From positions 1-51,713 of the forward strand of contig CAZTJO010000013.1 in assembly GCA_964614095.1 (NCBI GenBank): a stretch of DNA of 51,713 nt, read 5' to 3'. The DNA is from CAZWKX01 sp964614095 (GTDB taxonomy: Bacteria; Actinomycetota; Acidimicrobiia; Spongiisociales; UBA11373). Numbering within the stretch: the first letter of the stretch is position 1; each line of letters starts with the position of its first letter. Under the pieces are notes generated by a model. The model saw only the letters and a program-made list of their open reading frames with translations, was not told the DNA's origin and did no database searches. The translations under genes were made by a program, and so were the position numbers. Shown piece by piece: positions 49,874 through 51,713 of the stretch.

Positions 49874-51713
49874 GCCGGCTCCATCTGCCGTCGGGGCCGG
49901 GCGCCGCCGCCTGCAGCGGCGCAATCCTCGCCTGGGTGGGAGCTGCCGCCGGCGGTCGGGATCTCTGCCTTGGTGTTGCTCTGGTGGTGCCGGCGGCGGC
50001 CGCAGCCTGGCTACTGCGCCGGCGGCTGCTGCCCGGAGTTGTGGTGCTGGTGGCGGCCGCGCTGTCGGGCAGCATGGCCGCAAGCCGTCAGGCCGCGGTT
50101 CTCGAGACGCCGGTGCCGGCCGGTCTCGCGGTTTTTGCGGGTCGTGTAATTCGGGATCCGGAGGCCGGGCTGTCTGGCAGCTTTCTGGTGGTGCAGCCGA
50201 CCCATCTCCTCGTCGAGGGGGAATGGACCGGTTGGCAGGGGCCTCGGCTGTTGGTATTGGCTGACGAGGCCGATGTGGCCGCGGGAGAACGTGTGCTTGT
50301 GGACGGCACGGTGCGGGTCGGCTCCGGCCGGCGGTACCCGGAACCGGTGGCGGCGGTCGTGGCGGCACGCCGGGTGACACCTTTAGGACGGGCGGAGGAC
50401 CCGCTGTTTGCCGTGGGAAACGCGCTGCGCCGGCGTGTGCTCGACGGTGTTGCCGGCTACCAGGGCCGCCCCGCTTCGGCCCTGCTGAGCGGCTTCCTGA
50501 TCGGCGATGTGCGGGAGTTGCCGGCAGAGGACGAAGAGGCGCTGCGTCGCTCCGGGTTGAGCCACTTCGTCGCCGTGTCGGGCAGCAACGTGGCGCTCTT
50601 CCTGGCGGCGTGGTGGCTGGCGAGCGGGCCGCTGGGATGGGAGCCGCGCCGCCGTGCCGTGCTGGGGCTCTTCGGCCTCGCCATCTTCCTGGTGGTGACG
50701 CGCTGGGAACCGTCGGTGGTGAGGGCGGCCGCCATGGCCTCAATTGTGCTGGGAGGCCGAATCATCGGCGTGCCGGTTGATGGCTGGACGGCTCTGGGCG
50801 GAGCGGTGAGTGGACTCGTTCTGATGTCCGGCGACATCATCGCCGAAGTCGGATTTCAGCTTTCGGTGGCGGCGACTGCCGGAGTGCTGGCAGGTGCCGG
50901 GCTGTGGAAGGGACGCCGACCCCGATGGGTTTGGACGGCGCTCGGTGCCACGGTGTCGGCACAGGCGGCGGTGGCGCCGCTGCTGCTGGTTCACTTCGGG
51001 TCGGTCCCGCTGTTCGCGCCGGTCACCAATGTGGTGTCTGCACCGCTTGTCGCCGCATCCACGGCGCTGGGCGGCATAGGTGTGATCACCGGGCTGAAGC
51101 CCCTCACCGGTCTCGGTTTGCTGGCCGCCGACGGGGTCCTGGCCGTGGCTCGTTTCGGCCGTCACCTGCCGCAACTGGGCTGGGGAGGTGTCGCGACTGC
51201 CGGCGGGCTCCTGGCCGCGGTGTTGCGGCCCCGGCTGCGCGCTCCGGCGGCCCTTGCCGGGATGTTGTGGGTCCTGCTGCTTGTGTTGCCGCCGATGCCG
51301 CCGGATGGCCCGGAAATCACGTTCCTCGATGTGGGCCAGGGGGATGCAGCGCTGCTGCGAGGGCCTTCGGGAGAGACTGTGCTTGTGGACGGTGGGCCCG
51401 ACGCGGAGATCCTGGCGGAGGCTCTGGCGCGCCGTGGCGTCCACCGCATCGATCTGCTGGTGATCAGCCACCGTCACGCCGATCATTGCTGCGGGCTGGT
51501 CCGGCTCACCGCGGCCGCCGCGGTGAAGCGTGTTTGGGTTGCCGACGAGGGCGACGAGGACGGGTGCCTCGCCGTCGTTCTGGAAGAGCTGGCCCGGTCG
51601 GGTACCGTGCTGGAGCAACCTGGGCCGGGGTGGACGGCGCAGGTAGGCGTTTTTGACATCACGGTGCTGGGACCGGCGCGGCGCTACATGTCCGCCAACG
51701 ACAACTCGATCGT
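49870..51713 (+). CDS. comEC: Competence protein ComEC/Rec2, 3'-truncated, apparent CTG start
   Basis: ComEC is the DNA-uptake channel of the cell membrane. The visible 614 residues run off the window end. There is an N-terminal OB-like part after two helices, then the competence domain (LLSGFLIGDVRELP, LSHFVAVSGSNVALFLAA, VRAAAMASIVLGGRI) and the start of the MBL domain (ITFLDVGQGDAALLRGP, LVDGG, ISHRHADHCCG). The first usual start is GTG 49936, but the frame upstream encodes SRLHLPSGPGAAACSGAILAW, which fits the ComEC N-terminus; the codon at its front is CTG 49870, overlapping the comEA stop as CTGA. So CTG is the likely start. Confidence 0.93.
   Translation, partial: MSRLHLPSGPGAAACSGAILAWVGAAAGGRDLCLGVALVVPAAAAAWLLRRRLLPGVVVLVAAALSGSMAASRQAAVLETPVPAGLAVFAGRVIRDPEAGLSGSFLVVQPTHLLVEGEWTGWQGPRLLVLADEADVAAGERVLVDGTVRVGSGRRYPEPVAAVVAARRVTPLGRAEDPLFAVGNALRRRVLDGVAGYQGRPASALLSGFLIGDVRELPAEDEEALRRSGLSHFVAVSGSNVALFLAAWWLASGPLGWEPRRRAVLGLFGLAIFLVVTRWEPSVVRAAAMASIVLGGRIIGVPVDGWTALGGAVSGLVLMSGDIIAEVGFQLSVAATAGVLAGAGLWKGRRPRWVWTALGATVSAQAAVAPLLLVHFGSVPLFAPVTNVVSAPLVAASTALGGIGVITGLKPLTGLGLLAADGVLAVARFGRHLPQLGWGGVATAGGLLAAVLRPRLRAPAALAGMLWVLLLVLPPMPPDGPEITFLDVGQGDAALLRGPSGETVLVDGGPDAEILAEALARRGVHRIDLLVISHRHADHCCGLVRLTAAAAVKRVWVADEGDEDGCLAVVLEELARSGTVLEQPGPGWTAQVGVFDITVLGPARRYMSANDNSI

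Overview
The window is a GC-rich, gene-dense chromosomal segment of an actinobacterium. Several things point away from Mycobacterium and Streptomyces and towards a deeper-branching class such as Acidimicrobiia; this placement is inferred from gene content only. They are secreted proteins with long Thr/Ala/Pro linkers, the order tig-clpP-clpX-valS-folC-ndk-(mre/rod)-rne-rplU-rpmA-obg-nadD-LCP-rsfS-leuS-comEA-comEC, a type II thymidine kinase, a single clpP, and a frameshifted prfB. There are three runs of exactly 100 N, so this is a draft scaffold, possibly metagenomic.

Layout. 1-7.7 kb: secA (5' cut), prfB with a programmed +1 frameshift, a small zinc-ribbon membrane protein, ftsE-ftsX-M23 hydrolase, and smpB next to ssrA (tmRNA). 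7.7-17.4 kb: an accessory stretch with an MFS permease, a membrane protein with glycine at every fifth residue, AzlC/AzlD, several lipoproteins, an ABC-2 exporter (ATPase plus two permeases) and a DUF885 metallopeptidase-like protein. 17.4-19.4 kb: an MBL phosphodiesterase-like gene, rph and rdgB in an overlapping operon. 19.6-22.2 kb: a Thr-rich lipoprotein broken by an artefactual gap, then tRNA-Leu, two tandem structured units of unknown function, and tRNA-Lys, Pro, Gly, Arg and His. 22.2-31.2 kb: trigger factor, ClpP, ClpX, valS behind a structured leader, folC, ndk and mreB. 31.2-36.4 kb: mreC, mreD, mrdA, rodA and thymidine kinase. 36.4-44.2 kb: RNase E behind a long structured leader, L21 with a histone-H1-like tail, L27, Obg, an orphan receiver protein, a degenerate M23 protein, nadD, an LCP-like protein, rsfS and tRNA-Ala. 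44.2-51.7 kb: GNAT, VOC, leuS, a CPBP protease, an orphan MbcA/ParS-like protein, comEA and comEC (3' cut).

The genes work together in a few themes. tmRNA/SmpB rescue stalled ribosomes and add an ALAA-ending tag that ClpXP would degrade. FtsEX with its M23 partner serves septal wall cleavage, and MreBCD-PBP2-RodA serves lateral wall growth. Rph, RNase E, L21/L27, Obg and RsfS serve RNA maturation and ribosome assembly.

The most noteworthy non-textbook signals are five. (1) A dispersed palindromic intergenic repeat family has at least six copies, one of them inverted. (2) Two tandem three-hairpin units beside tRNA-Lys share an identical loop while their stems change in a compensatory way. (3) Three genes (folC, rsfS, comEC) seem to begin at near-cognate codons ACG, ATA and CTG. 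(4) The prfB frameshift site is intact. (5) 55-nt identical sequences flank two of the N gaps; collapsing them restores both reading frames.
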